NCBI RefSeq assembly: GCF_002994445.1
Contig: NZ_MRZJ01000007.1
Span: 1-64,000, forward strand
From: Staphylococcus simulans
GTDB lineage: Bacteria; Bacillota; Bacilli; Staphylococcales; Staphylococcaceae
Length of the DNA: 64,000 nt
Direction of reading: 5' to 3'
The position numbers and the translations under genes are program-made. Below the pieces are notes generated by a model that did not search any database, was not told the DNA's origin, and worked only from the letters and a program-made list of their open reading frames with translations. Shown here piece by piece: positions 37,652 to 44,881 of the stretch. The stretch's first letter is position 1; every line of letters starts with the position of its first letter.

Positions 37652-38376
37652 ATCTATTTCAATTAGTCAAACATGATATTATCAGTATTCTTAGAAGTCC
37701 TTTAACATATTTAGCATTCGTGTTAACACTGCTTCCGATTATCGGTATGACAGCGTTAGTCAATCAGCAAATGAAAAAAGTAGACGGTGATGTCATCTTA
37801 GCGATGGGAAGCTGGTTCTTCTCAATTGTAGGTTTGCTCTTTGTGATTAAAACAATTACACGAGATATCTCTCAAGGGACGATTCAACTCTACTTAAATA
37901 AAGTCAGCAGCCGTATTAAATATTTTATTGCAAAAACATTATCAATCGCATTTATCGCTGTTTTTATCACAGTAATTTTGGACGTATTGGTATTAATTAT
38001 CCAAGCCGTAACAAAAGGACCAGATGTGAAAGATGAGAAGCTGATTGAGATCTTATGGTTCTACTTGGTGTTCTTATTGTTCTTTGGCTTATTGCTTTTC
38101 TTAGTCGCATTAATTGTGCCGAAACCGGCATTGATTTACGCTTTAGGTATTTTCTTAGTCTTGATAGTACCTTTTGCGGAACCGTTCTTGCCGATGATTC
38201 CTAAAATCGGCGATGACATCCAAAAATCATTGAAATATATTCCATTCAGTTACCTGACAAGCAAAACAACATCAGGGAAATATACTTTCAGCAACTGGCA
38301 ATGGTTCATTTCAGCAGCTTCTATCGTTATATTCTTTATAGCGAATACATTCTATATCTCTAAAAAAGATATTTAG
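37648..38376 (+). CDS. pmtD: Phenol-soluble modulin exporter membrane protein PmtD
   Basis: This 242-residue ABC-2-type permease has six hydrophobic segments. The conserved ITRDISQGTIQLYLNKVSS stretch near residue 70 is the usual cytosolic coupling region of this family. It is the last gene of pmtR-A-B-C-D, followed by a terminator 12 bases on. Confidence 0.88.
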   Translation: MNLFQLVKHDIISILRSPLTYLAFVLTLLPIIGMTALVNQQMKKVDGDVILAMGSWFFSIVGLLFVIKTITRDISQGTIQLYLNKVSSRIKYFIAKTLSIAFIAVFITVILDVLVLIIQAVTKGPDVKDEKLIEILWFYLVFLLFFGLLLFLVALIVPKPALIYALGIFLVLIVPFAEPFLPMIPKIGDDIQKSLKYIPFSYLTSKTTSGKYTFSNWQWFISAASIVIFFIANTFYISKKDI

Positions 38377-38387
38377 TCAAAAAAAGA

Positions 38388-38420
38388 GCCGGAATGTTAG
38401 ACAATTGTCTAGCTTCCGGC
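38388..38420. terminator. Bidirectional terminator after pmtD
   Basis: Stem GCCGGAA (38388-38394) with TTCCGGC (38414-38420) encloses a perfect 14-base palindrome (38398-38411). T runs flank it on both strands. Confidence 0.82.
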
Positions 38421-38427
38421 AATTCTT

Positions 38428-38991
38428 TTACGGGTTTAATAATTTGTCGATAATGGAATCATATACTTCTTTCCATAAGTTAGAGTCTGTTTTGAAGCGG
38501 TTGCTGATAACAACATGCGAATGTTGTACGGCTTCATCATAATCAGGTGCATCTTTTTTTGGTACTAATTTGCTTCTTGTCTTTTCCACAAAGACTTGTG
38601 CTGCTTTAGCACGCGGACCCCAAACGTTTTCTTGTTCGAACTTATCATTTAAAAAGATGAAAATCGGAATCGAACGAGATTTACCGTTTGTTAAGTAACG
38701 ATCAATCAAATCTGTATCTTGATCTCTATGGAAGACATGAACTTCTAGATTAAGCAATTCGCTGATATGCTTGAGAATTGCAACGTTCATCATGGCATCC
38801 CCACACCAGTCTTCAGAAATCACAAGCACTTTATCATAATTTTTCTGCTTAATCTGATCAATGCGTGTATCATTTTCAGGCACTTTAAAATCTTCATAGA
38901 TTTTAAGCAAGCCTTCTTTATTCTCTTTCATTTGTGAGATATAAGTATCTAGATCTTGGCTGTCTTTATAATATGTTTCTAATTTTGCCAT
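38428..38991 (-). CDS. Thioredoxin-fold family protein with WCGD motif
   Basis: This 187-residue cytosolic protein belongs to the thioredoxin_14-like group. The active-site stretch reads SEDWCGDAMMN near residue 60, so only the first cysteine of the usual CxxC remains. A thiol-disulfide exchange role with one cysteine, or a bacillithiol-linked role, is possible but unproven. AAGGGGG lies 8 bases before the ATG. It converges on pmtD. Confidence 0.75.
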   Translation of the reverse strand: MAKLETYYKDSQDLDTYISQMKENKEGLLKIYEDFKVPENDTRIDQIKQKNYDKVLVISEDWCGDAMMNVAILKHISELLNLEVHVFHRDQDTDLIDRYLTNGKSRSIPIFIFLNDKFEQENVWGPRAKAAQVFVEKTRSKLVPKKDAPDYDEAVQHSHVVISNRFKTDSNLWKEVYDSIIDKLLNP

Positions 38992-39219
38992 CGATATAAC
39001 CCCCTTCGCTTATTGATAACATTATAGCAACATTTGATTCAGATTTAAAAGAAAATGTTGTGAAAATTCAAAACAATATATATTATTGTAAATGTTGTTC
39101 ATAACTTTTGTATTTATCGTATTATATAAGTTGAATAGCACAGTGCAATTGCTAAAAAAAGTAGTATGATTAAAAAGAGACAATACAAACGTCAACGACA
39201 TCAAAGAGGAGTGATTCTT

Positions 39220-39696
39220 TTGAAGTATAAATTGGTTGCTTTCACAGTATTTTCAATATTGAGTGTAATAACTTTATTGATTTCAGGGTATATAAGTAGT
39301 ACAAAATCCGTCGATTTGTCGGAATTTACCATTAATGATATGAAGCCCAACCAAACATTCAATCCATCTGGTTTTAAAGAAAACCGCAATATTCAACTCG
39401 AACGTTATCGATTCTACTATAATGAAAAACATCCTGATTTTATTGTTAAAGTGAATAAGCATAAAAAAGCTATTTCAGGCATGGTAGTCATTAAAGATAG
39501 CAGTATTAAAACAAATATGGATTTTCAAGTCGGCGCGTCAGTTGATGATGCGATACAAGCATTAGGCAACGGCTACCAATTGACTGAAGGCAAAAATGGT
39601 TATAAAACATTGAACTTTGTAGATAAAACGCATCATCTCAAACTCAAAATTTTATACCAAAATGATGAAATCAGACGAATTGAATATTTTAAATAA
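39220..39696 (+). CDS. Membrane-anchored or secreted protein of unknown function
   Basis: This 158-residue protein has one N-terminal hydrophobic segment (about 5-24), and the rest is predicted outside the membrane. No lipobox cysteine is present. The downstream part has alternating polar strands (MVVIKDSSIKTNMDFQVGASVDDAIQALG). That layout recalls proteins that monitor the envelope, but I do not recognise the family. I chose the TTG at 39220, seven bases after GAGGAG; an ATG at 39166 lies before that site. Confidence 0.7.
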   Translation: MKYKLVAFTVFSILSVITLLISGYISSTKSVDLSEFTINDMKPNQTFNPSGFKENRNIQLERYRFYYNEKHPDFIVKVNKHKKAISGMVVIKDSSIKTNMDFQVGASVDDAIQALGNGYQLTEGKNGYKTLNFVDKTHHLKLKILYQNDEIRRIEYFK

Positions 39697-39855
39697 TCGT
39701 GATGTATGAGATGGCAAGCTGGAATTGTTGAAAAGGGGAGCCATCTTTTTAATATTTTTGCTTTGTTGTGAAACTATCAAAAAATAGCAGATATAATTAT
39801 TTTAAAAATTATATAAATAGCAGTATAATTCAAGTAGATTTCGGAGGTGACCATT

Positions 39856-40416
39856 GTGAACAAAATTACATTTTTAAATGATTTAGAAAGTGAACTGAGA
39901 TGGTTGCCTAGACATGAACAAGATAAGATCATGTATGAGTATGAAGATATCTTTTATGAAGGCGAAAGGGAAGGCCGTTCTGAAGTTGAAATTTTAAAAG
40001 GAATGGAGAGCCCAAAGAAAATTGCTAAAGAAATATATGCACAAAAGGCAATTAAAAATGCGGAATATGCGCCGAATGCGCAAAACGTCACAAAAGCAGT
40101 ATTGGCCACGCTTGGTATAGGTATTTTAACGTTAGTGATTATTTTGATTCCATTGCTGTTTGTAGTGATGTTTATGGTGATTCTGTTGTTAGCCTCGCTA
40201 GTCTTGCTGCTGTCGCCTGTGATTATGCTGAGTGCTAATATCTTAAGCGGTTTTGCGCATTTTATCTTCAGCGACTTTTTATTCGCTTTTGGTTATTCAG
40301 GATTAGGCATTATATTTATTGTCTTAATCTTTAAATTAGCTGAAGTGATTTATAAATTGATATTGAAGTACTTGCGTTGGAACTTGAAATTGATTAGAGG
40401 GAGCATAAATTCATGA
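39856..40416 (+). CDS. HAAS-domain (DUF1700) membrane protein
   Basis: This 186-residue protein has an N-terminal alpha-helical HAAS domain (about 1-60, with LPRHEQDKIMYEYEDIF) and three or four membrane segments. HAAS proteins often pair with PadR regulators and membrane proteins and act in envelope stress signalling. The GTG at 39856 is six bases after GGAGGT; a GTG at 39847 overlaps that site. It overlaps the next gene by four bases. No PadR gene is adjacent here. Confidence 0.82.
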   Translation: MNKITFLNDLESELRWLPRHEQDKIMYEYEDIFYEGEREGRSEVEILKGMESPKKIAKEIYAQKAIKNAEYAPNAQNVTKAVLATLGIGILTLVIILIPLLFVVMFMVILLLASLVLLLSPVIMLSANILSGFAHFIFSDFLFAFGYSGLGIIFIVLIFKLAEVIYKLILKYLRWNLKLIRGSINS

Positions 40417-41249
40417 AGAAATTATTATTAATTGGAATGATTGTATTTGTAGCCTTCTTTTCGATGGGGACGTTAGTATGGTTCGTACATGATCGCAGTA
40501 ATTTACCGCAAGAGAATGTTAAAAAGACATTTCATAATGAAAGTATCCGAGATATTTCTATTAGCGGTAATCGTTCAGATATAAAGATAGTACAAGGGAA
40601 TGAGCTGAAATTAAATTATAAAGGACAGCGTCCGATTAATTACTCTGAACATAATAACATTCTGAAAATATCAGAAGACAAACAAAATGATTTTGCACCG
40701 AACATCAACCCTTTTAAGAAAACTAGGCAGGAAATGATTATCGAAGTACCGAAGAAACAATTAAATGATATTAATATTTCGACCGATATCGGCAGAATCG
40801 AAATTGATAATATTCATTCAGCAACGACAACCATTTGGAACAACATTTCAGATGTTACTATCAAACGTTCAACTTTAGAAGATGTTGAAATGAAATCAGA
40901 CAGCAGTAATTTAACTTTTGAAGACAGCAAAATTAAAAACGGCTATTTCAAAATTAATTCCGGCAGTGTTTTAGGCAAACATGCATTAGCGAAAGAGAGC
41001 GTGTTTATCTTAGGACAAGGCAGCATTACATTTGAAAAAATGGAAAGTGCTTGTGACATAAAAGCCTCTACGAAGAGAGGGGATATCATATTGTCTTATG
41101 AACAACCGCCTCAAAACACATTGTTGAAATTAAATCCTGCAGAGGGTAAAAAGATTGTATCGAATCCGCATTTCAAAAATGATAAAGTCGGAAATGGCGA
41201 TAATGTGTTAGAGTTTTATACCAATAAGGGCAATATCAAAATTGAATAA
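40413..41249 (+). CDS. DUF4097-family membrane-anchored beta-helix protein
   Basis: This 278-residue protein has an N-terminal membrane segment (about 4-26) and a DUF4097/LiaG-like repeat domain with alternating Ile, Ser and Asp strands, which should fold as an outside beta-helix. It is translationally coupled to the HAAS gene (ATGA overlap). Such pairs are seen near envelope stress genes. The exact role is unknown. Confidence 0.8.
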   Translation: MKKLLLIGMIVFVAFFSMGTLVWFVHDRSNLPQENVKKTFHNESIRDISISGNRSDIKIVQGNELKLNYKGQRPINYSEHNNILKISEDKQNDFAPNINPFKKTRQEMIIEVPKKQLNDINISTDIGRIEIDNIHSATTTIWNNISDVTIKRSTLEDVEMKSDSSNLTFEDSKIKNGYFKINSGSVLGKHALAKESVFILGQGSITFEKMESACDIKASTKRGDIILSYEQPPQNTLLKLNPAEGKKIVSNPHFKNDKVGNGDNVLEFYTNKGNIKIE

Positions 41250-41296
41250 TGAACGTTCTAAGCCATAGTGGTTTTAGAATGATTGTATTAAAGTAA

Positions 41297-41336
41297 AAAA
41301 ACGATTTTCATCAAAAGTCAGATGAAAATCGTTTTT
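41297..41336. terminator. Bidirectional terminator after the DUF4097 gene
   Basis: A perfect 16-bp stem (41297-41312 with 41321-41336) separates converging genes, with A and T runs at the ends. Confidence 0.88.
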
Positions 41337-41363
41337 CTTTATTCCTTTGATATATTAAGACAT

Positions 41364-42407
41364 TTATTCTGAGGCAAATTGAATCTCTGTATCGATTTCG
41401 CCATGCAGTTTGGTAATATCTAATTCATTATGGTTCAACCAGTGTTCAAAATCAATACATACAGGTGTTCCATTCTCGCCTAAAGCAATCCAAGCTTTCA
41501 TCTGATCTGGTTCATACATAGAAGTGTGTATAGTACCTGACCAGCTGCCAAAGAGCTTGCTGTAGATGTCATATTTTGGATCATTGAAGAGTTCTAATGC
41601 TTTCATTTTATCCATATGGATATCTGTTTGTTTTAAAGTACGTGCTAAACGTTCTTTGGATTCTTTAGTGTAATTGCGGTTTTCGTGCGTCAACAATTTA
41701 AAATGGTTCGTACATGTGCGATCGTAACGAATGTCTAAGCCTCTTGGTGTGACTTCGATAATGGCATGCTGATTATTTTTATCCATGACGATATAACTAA
41801 ATGAACTGCGGTGCGGAATTTCTTTGAGCAGACGAATTGCTTCATCGGTATCTTTGCATAATTCTAAAATCAATCTGCCAATCATATAGCAGACAAATCC
41901 ATCTTGCGGGTGTTTGCGATGCATAAAGTTGTAGCCCATAGCCAAGCCTGCTGAATTCAAGCCGTCCATTCTGCCTGTAATTCTTGAAGTAGGACCGATT
42001 TGTTCTAATCCTCCGTCATTTGGTTCATAGAGCAGATAACGGCCGTCATAGGTTGCAGGGTGGTAATCGTAGTTGCGTACTAAATAATTATCCCCAAGGA
42101 AGACCGTACATCCGCTGTCTTTCTTGATAGGGGTGAAACGATAATGCGCAAAGTTGAATACAATTTGTCTCATCGGCAATTCTAGTACCTCGCGCATACC
42201 CATTAATTCCTCCCAGATTTGAGGGGCATAGAGATTGAATATATCGTGTGTTGCATTGATATCTATATCAAAACGCGGCAGGCGTTTTTTCCATTCTTTT
42301 TCTCTGTTTTGCATCAGGCGTGTGGATTGCATCCATTTACCGGTTTCAACGCCTAAATCATAATGCGACCCTTTAAAAGTCATAATATCTGATTGTACCT
42401 TTTGCAT
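41364..42407 (-). CDS. C45-family acyltransferase/hydrolase (Ntn hydrolase fold)
   Basis: This 347-residue protein resembles acyl-CoA:6-aminopenicillanic acid acyltransferase and related C45 peptidases. The likely nucleophile is Cys100 in KKDSGCTVFLGDNYLVRNYDYH. In the family the protein is cut before this cysteine to expose it. GRMDGLNSAGLAMGYNF near 145 fits the fold. The physiological substrate is unknown; a penicillin role is unlikely in this host. It is a single gene, with a fair ribosome site. Confidence 0.82.
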   Translation of the reverse strand: MQKVQSDIMTFKGSHYDLGVETGKWMQSTRLMQNREKEWKKRLPRFDIDINATHDIFNLYAPQIWEELMGMREVLELPMRQIVFNFAHYRFTPIKKDSGCTVFLGDNYLVRNYDYHPATYDGRYLLYEPNDGGLEQIGPTSRITGRMDGLNSAGLAMGYNFMHRKHPQDGFVCYMIGRLILELCKDTDEAIRLLKEIPHRSSFSYIVMDKNNQHAIIEVTPRGLDIRYDRTCTNHFKLLTHENRNYTKESKERLARTLKQTDIHMDKMKALELFNDPKYDIYSKLFGSWSGTIHTSMYEPDQMKAWIALGENGTPVCIDFEHWLNHNELDITKLHGEIDTEIQFASE

Positions 42408-42492
42408 ATGAAATAACTCCTTAACGTGTTCTTTTATAGTTTGTTACAATAATGTAATTTATTGTTAATAGACTTCAGAAATCAATCCGTAT

Positions 42493-42498
42493 TATAAT
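42493..42498 (+). promoter_or_regulatory. -10 element of a possible promoter for the small ORF at 42580
   Basis: A perfect TATAAT with a poor -35 (TAGACT at 42469-42474, 18 bases away). An inverted repeat CCGTATT...AATACGG (about 42487-42527) lies across it. Confidence 0.45.
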
Positions 42499-42579
42499 AT
42501 ATTTGTAGAGAAAAACCTGTAAATACGGTTTGATAATGTCACTTGAAACGCAGAGATTTTTCGTTTAGAGGTGATAGTG

Positions 42580-42642
42580 ATGGTGCAAGATTATTATAGC
42601 AAAGCATATGCTGTTGTATACAGATGGTGGAGGGGCGCTTGA
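42580..42642 (+). CDS. Small ORF encoding a 20-residue peptide
   Basis: ATG at 42580 follows AGAGGTGAT and opens a 20-codon ORF. The peptide starts MVQDYYSK and ends YRWWRGA, so it is rich in Tyr and Trp with two Arg near the end. A promoter -10 lies 80 bases upstream and a terminator 16 bases downstream, so it looks like a single-cistron transcript of about 190 bases. It has no predicted membrane segment. It could be a regulatory RNA with a small peptide or a leader ORF. I do not recognise it. Confidence 0.5.
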   Translation: MVQDYYSKAYAVVYRWWRGA

Positions 42643-42658
42643 ATAATCTTATATTTCC

Positions 42659-42692
42659 AAGGGTTAACCATTTAGTGTTAGCCCTTTTTTTA
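42659..42692 (+). terminator. Terminator after the 20-residue ORF
   Basis: AAGGGTTAAC and GTGTTAGCCCTT form a stem with wobble pairs, followed by seven T residues. Confidence 0.75.
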
Positions 42693-42812
42693 GTATAATA
42701 GAACTTGTATATGCTTGAACATTTTTATTATAGGGTATATGTTTTAATGACCAATTTAAGTATGCTATCATAAGAGCATGCAGGCGATTATTTTTATAGA
42801 GGTGAAATCAAA

Positions 42813-42986
42813 ATGTTAGACTTTATTAAAGGCTTTTTTAAATTCTTCTTTAGTTTAGCACTCATCGTTTCAGTAGTAGTTGGCGTGGGTGTAGCCGTAT
42901 TCGCTTTCATTTTCAAAAAAGATTTTGAAGATATCGAAAGAAGAACAAAAGAAATTGTTGCTGATATTGAATCAGGCAATAATTAA
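42813..42986 (+). CDS. Small single-segment membrane protein (57 residues)
   Basis: The ATG at 42813 follows AGAGGTGAAAT. The 57-residue product has one long hydrophobic segment (about 5-33, rich in Phe and Val) and a charged helical C-terminal tail (KKDFEDIERRTKEIVADIE). A terminator follows 14 bases after the stop. I do not recognise a function; the layout fits a membrane-anchored helper or regulator peptide. Confidence 0.7.
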   Translation: MLDFIKGFFKFFFSLALIVSVVVGVGVAVFAFIFKKDFEDIERRTKEIVADIESGNN

Positions 42987-43000
42987 TGATGATGAATTAA

Positions 43001-43032
43001 AACACTTGCTGGGTGATAATCCAGCAAGTGTT
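43001..43032. terminator. Bidirectional terminator
   Basis: A perfect 12-bp stem (43001-43012 with 43021-43032) followed by T residues on the plus strand separates the small membrane protein gene from the converging YolD-like gene. Confidence 0.87.
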
Positions 43033-43035
43033 TTT

Positions 43036-43437
43036 TTAGGTTCGGCATAATGTAATTTGAACGATATCCAACAAAGAAAGCTGGATGTGCTGCTGTTTTA
43101 AAGTACTGCCGATGAGCAGCTGATCCAGGTAATCAATCTTTTTCGGTACCATTTCTAAAGCGCGGATCCAACCGTCTCTGAAATAACGTATTTTAATTGT
43201 GCATTGTTCTTGAAAGGCAATATGAATCTGCTGATTCAATTCATTGATTTGATCCTCAGATAATATAGGACGTTCAATTTTAGTTTGGTCTACCGCATAC
43301 TGATGCAATCGTTCGAATTGTTCAGGCAAGGTCGCAAAAGGAGCCCATTTTACCATGCCTCTGCCTACTGGAATATTAGAATCTAATTGACTTCTTGGAA
43401 TTTTACGATAATCTGTTTCCGTATTTTGTGCTTTCAT
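43036..43437 (-). CDS. YolD-like family protein, predicted SOS-regulated
   Basis: This 133-residue protein matches the YolD-like family through GRGMVKWAPFATLPEQFERL near residue 26 and the Ile/Tyr-rich C-terminal half. In Bacillus, YolD-type genes often lie next to Y-family DNA polymerase genes and are SOS-controlled. Here there is no polymerase gene beside it, but its promoter holds a perfect LexA box. I chose the ATG at 43437, seven bases after AGGTGAT. The molecular role of YolD proteins is not established. Confidence 0.8.
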   Translation of the reverse strand: MKAQNTETDYRKIPRSQLDSNIPVGRGMVKWAPFATLPEQFERLHQYAVDQTKIERPILSEDQINELNQQIHIAFQEQCTIKIRYFRDGWIRALEMVPKKIDYLDQLLIGSTLKQQHIQLSLLDIVQITLCRT

Positions 43438-43473
43438 CAAATATCACCTGCTTAAGTAGAAGTTGATAATTCC

Positions 43474-43502
43474 ATTATACGAACACTTGTTCGCTTTTTC
43501 AA
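43474..43502 (-). promoter_or_regulatory. LexA-controlled promoter of the YolD-like gene
   Basis: On the minus strand TTGAAA (43497-43502) and TATAAT (43474-43479) are exactly 17 bases apart. The spacer contains CGAACAAGTGTTCG (43480-43493), a perfect match to the Gram-positive SOS box CGAAC-N4-GTTCG. LexA binding there would fully block the promoter. Confidence 0.92.
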
Positions 43503-43604
43503 GTTAAAGTTATATTGTGCGAATAATCACATCACTTAGACTGTAGGATTATCACTTTTATTTAGAATCCCGTACAATAGTAGGTAATACGAGGAGGTAA
43601 TAAT

Positions 43605-44639
43605 ATGACGAAATCAGGTTATATTGGATCTTACACTAAGAAAGATGGTAAAGGAATTTATCGTTTTGTTTTAGATGAAGCAAATGAAAAAGTATCAGAA
43701 GTTTCAACAGCTTATGAGATTGAAGCATCAACATTTATTACACGCTGCAATCAATTCTTATATGCAATTACAAAAGAAGGCGAACGCTGCGGTGTTGCGA
43801 GTTTCAGAGTAGAAAACAACGGTACATTGACACTGTTGAACAAATGCTTGGATTCAGTAGAAGGTACAGGATGTTATATTTCAGTATCTAATGATGGCGG
43901 TTATTTGTTTGAAGCGGTTTATGGTGCAGGGATTATTCGTTTATATGAATTAGATGCATCGACAGGTGAAGTGGTACGCTTAATCGAAGAATTGAAACAT
44001 ACGTATCCGGTCGGCCCGCATGAACGCCAAGACCACGCACATGTACACTATGCACAAGAAACACCAGATGGTAAATTTGTAGCAGCATGCGACTTAGGTA
44101 CAGATAGAATCGTCGCTTACAAATATGATGAAAATGGTTACGAGGTTGCTGCTGTTTCAGAATTTACTGCAGGACACGGGCCGCGTCACATCGCATTTCA
44201 CGGTAACGGCAAGTATGCGTATGTAGTGCATGAACTTTCAAATATTGTGAGTGTCGCAAAATATGTGAACGGTCATTTCGAAGTAGTTAAAGAATATACT
44301 ACCATTCCAAAAGACTTTGAAGGGGATACAAAATTAGCAGCAGTACATTTATCACATGACCAGCGCTTCTTATATGTTTCGAACCGCGGCCATGACAGCA
44401 TCGCTGTATATGAAGTAACAGATGATGGGGATGATTTAATTCCGGTTGAGATTGTTAAAACAGGCGGAGAATTCCCAAGAGATTTCAATATTTCAGATGA
44501 TGATCAATTCATCGTATGTGCACATCAAGAAGGTACTTCTCCAGTCACAGTGCTTAAACGTGATAAAGCAACAGGACGTTTAACATTAACAGATGAGCAG
44601 CAACAAGCTGCAGAAGGTGTTTGTGTCATTTTCGACTAA
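43605..44639 (+). CDS. pgl: 6-phosphogluconolactonase (lactonase family, seven-bladed propeller)
   Basis: This 344-residue cytosolic protein has lactonase-family repeats typical of YbhE/Pgl (for example [37 protein letters not shown] and [16 protein letters not shown]). It should hydrolyse 6-phosphogluconolactone in the oxidative pentose phosphate path. The GAGGAGG site is strong, and a terminator follows 19 bases after the stop. Lactonases of this fold can act on other sugar lactones, so specificity is by homology. Confidence 0.87.
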   Translation: MTKSGYIGSYTKKDGKGIYRFVLDEANEKVSEVSTAYEIEASTFITRCNQFLYAITKEGERCGVASFRVENNGTLTLLNKCLDSVEGTGCYISVSNDGGYLFEAVYGAGIIRLYELDASTGEVVRLIEELKHTYPVGPHERQDHAHVHYAQETPDGKFVAACDLGTDRIVAYKYDENGYEVAAVSEFTAGHGPRHIAFHGNGKYAYVVHELSNIVSVAKYVNGHFEVVKEYTTIPKDFEGDTKLAAVHLSHDQRFLYVSNRGHDSIAVYEVTDDGDDLIPVEIVKTGGEFPRDFNISDDDQFIVCAHQEGTSPVTVLKRDKATGRLTLTDEQQQAAEGVCVIFD

Positions 44640-44657
44640 TCCGTCATCAATATATAC

Positions 44658-44682
44658 AACCAGCTCTTTAACAGGGCTGGTT
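44658..44682 (+). terminator. pgl terminator
   Basis: AACCAGCTCT pairs with AGGGCTGGTT (one wobble or mismatch), followed by TTTTAATTTT. Confidence 0.8.
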
Positions 44683-44734
44683 TTAATTTTGCCAAAATAT
44701 AAGAAAATATTATCAAGAAAATTGGAAATATTTA

Positions 44735-44748
44735 TGTAAACGTTTGCA
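44735..44748. promoter_or_regulatory. Catabolite-responsive element (CcpA cre site) upstream of sdcS
   Basis: TGTAAACGTTTGCA matches the cre consensus TGNAANCGNTNNCA at every fixed position. It lies 5 bases before the likely -35 (TTGGTT at 44753-44758). Control of a dicarboxylate transporter by glucose through CcpA is plausible; the direction of the effect at this position is not certain. Confidence 0.75.
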
Positions 44749-44790
44749 AATTTTGGTTAAATATACGGAAAAATGTGATAAAATTAAAAA

Positions 44791-44863
44791 TAAACATGTT
44801 TAGGGGTACTTTAAATTTATATGCAACTTAAATTGTATTTTGGTTTAAGGTTAAACATGTTGA
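44791..44863. repeat. Paired TAAACATGTTTA palindromes in the sdcS leader
   Basis: A perfect 12-base palindrome TAAACATGTTTA (44791-44802) and a near copy TTAAACATGTTGA (44851-44863) lie about 60 bases apart between promoter and ribosome site. They could be two operators for one repressor or the ends of a leader hairpin. Confidence 0.55.
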
Positions 44864-44881
44864 AAATAAGGGGGGATTGTT

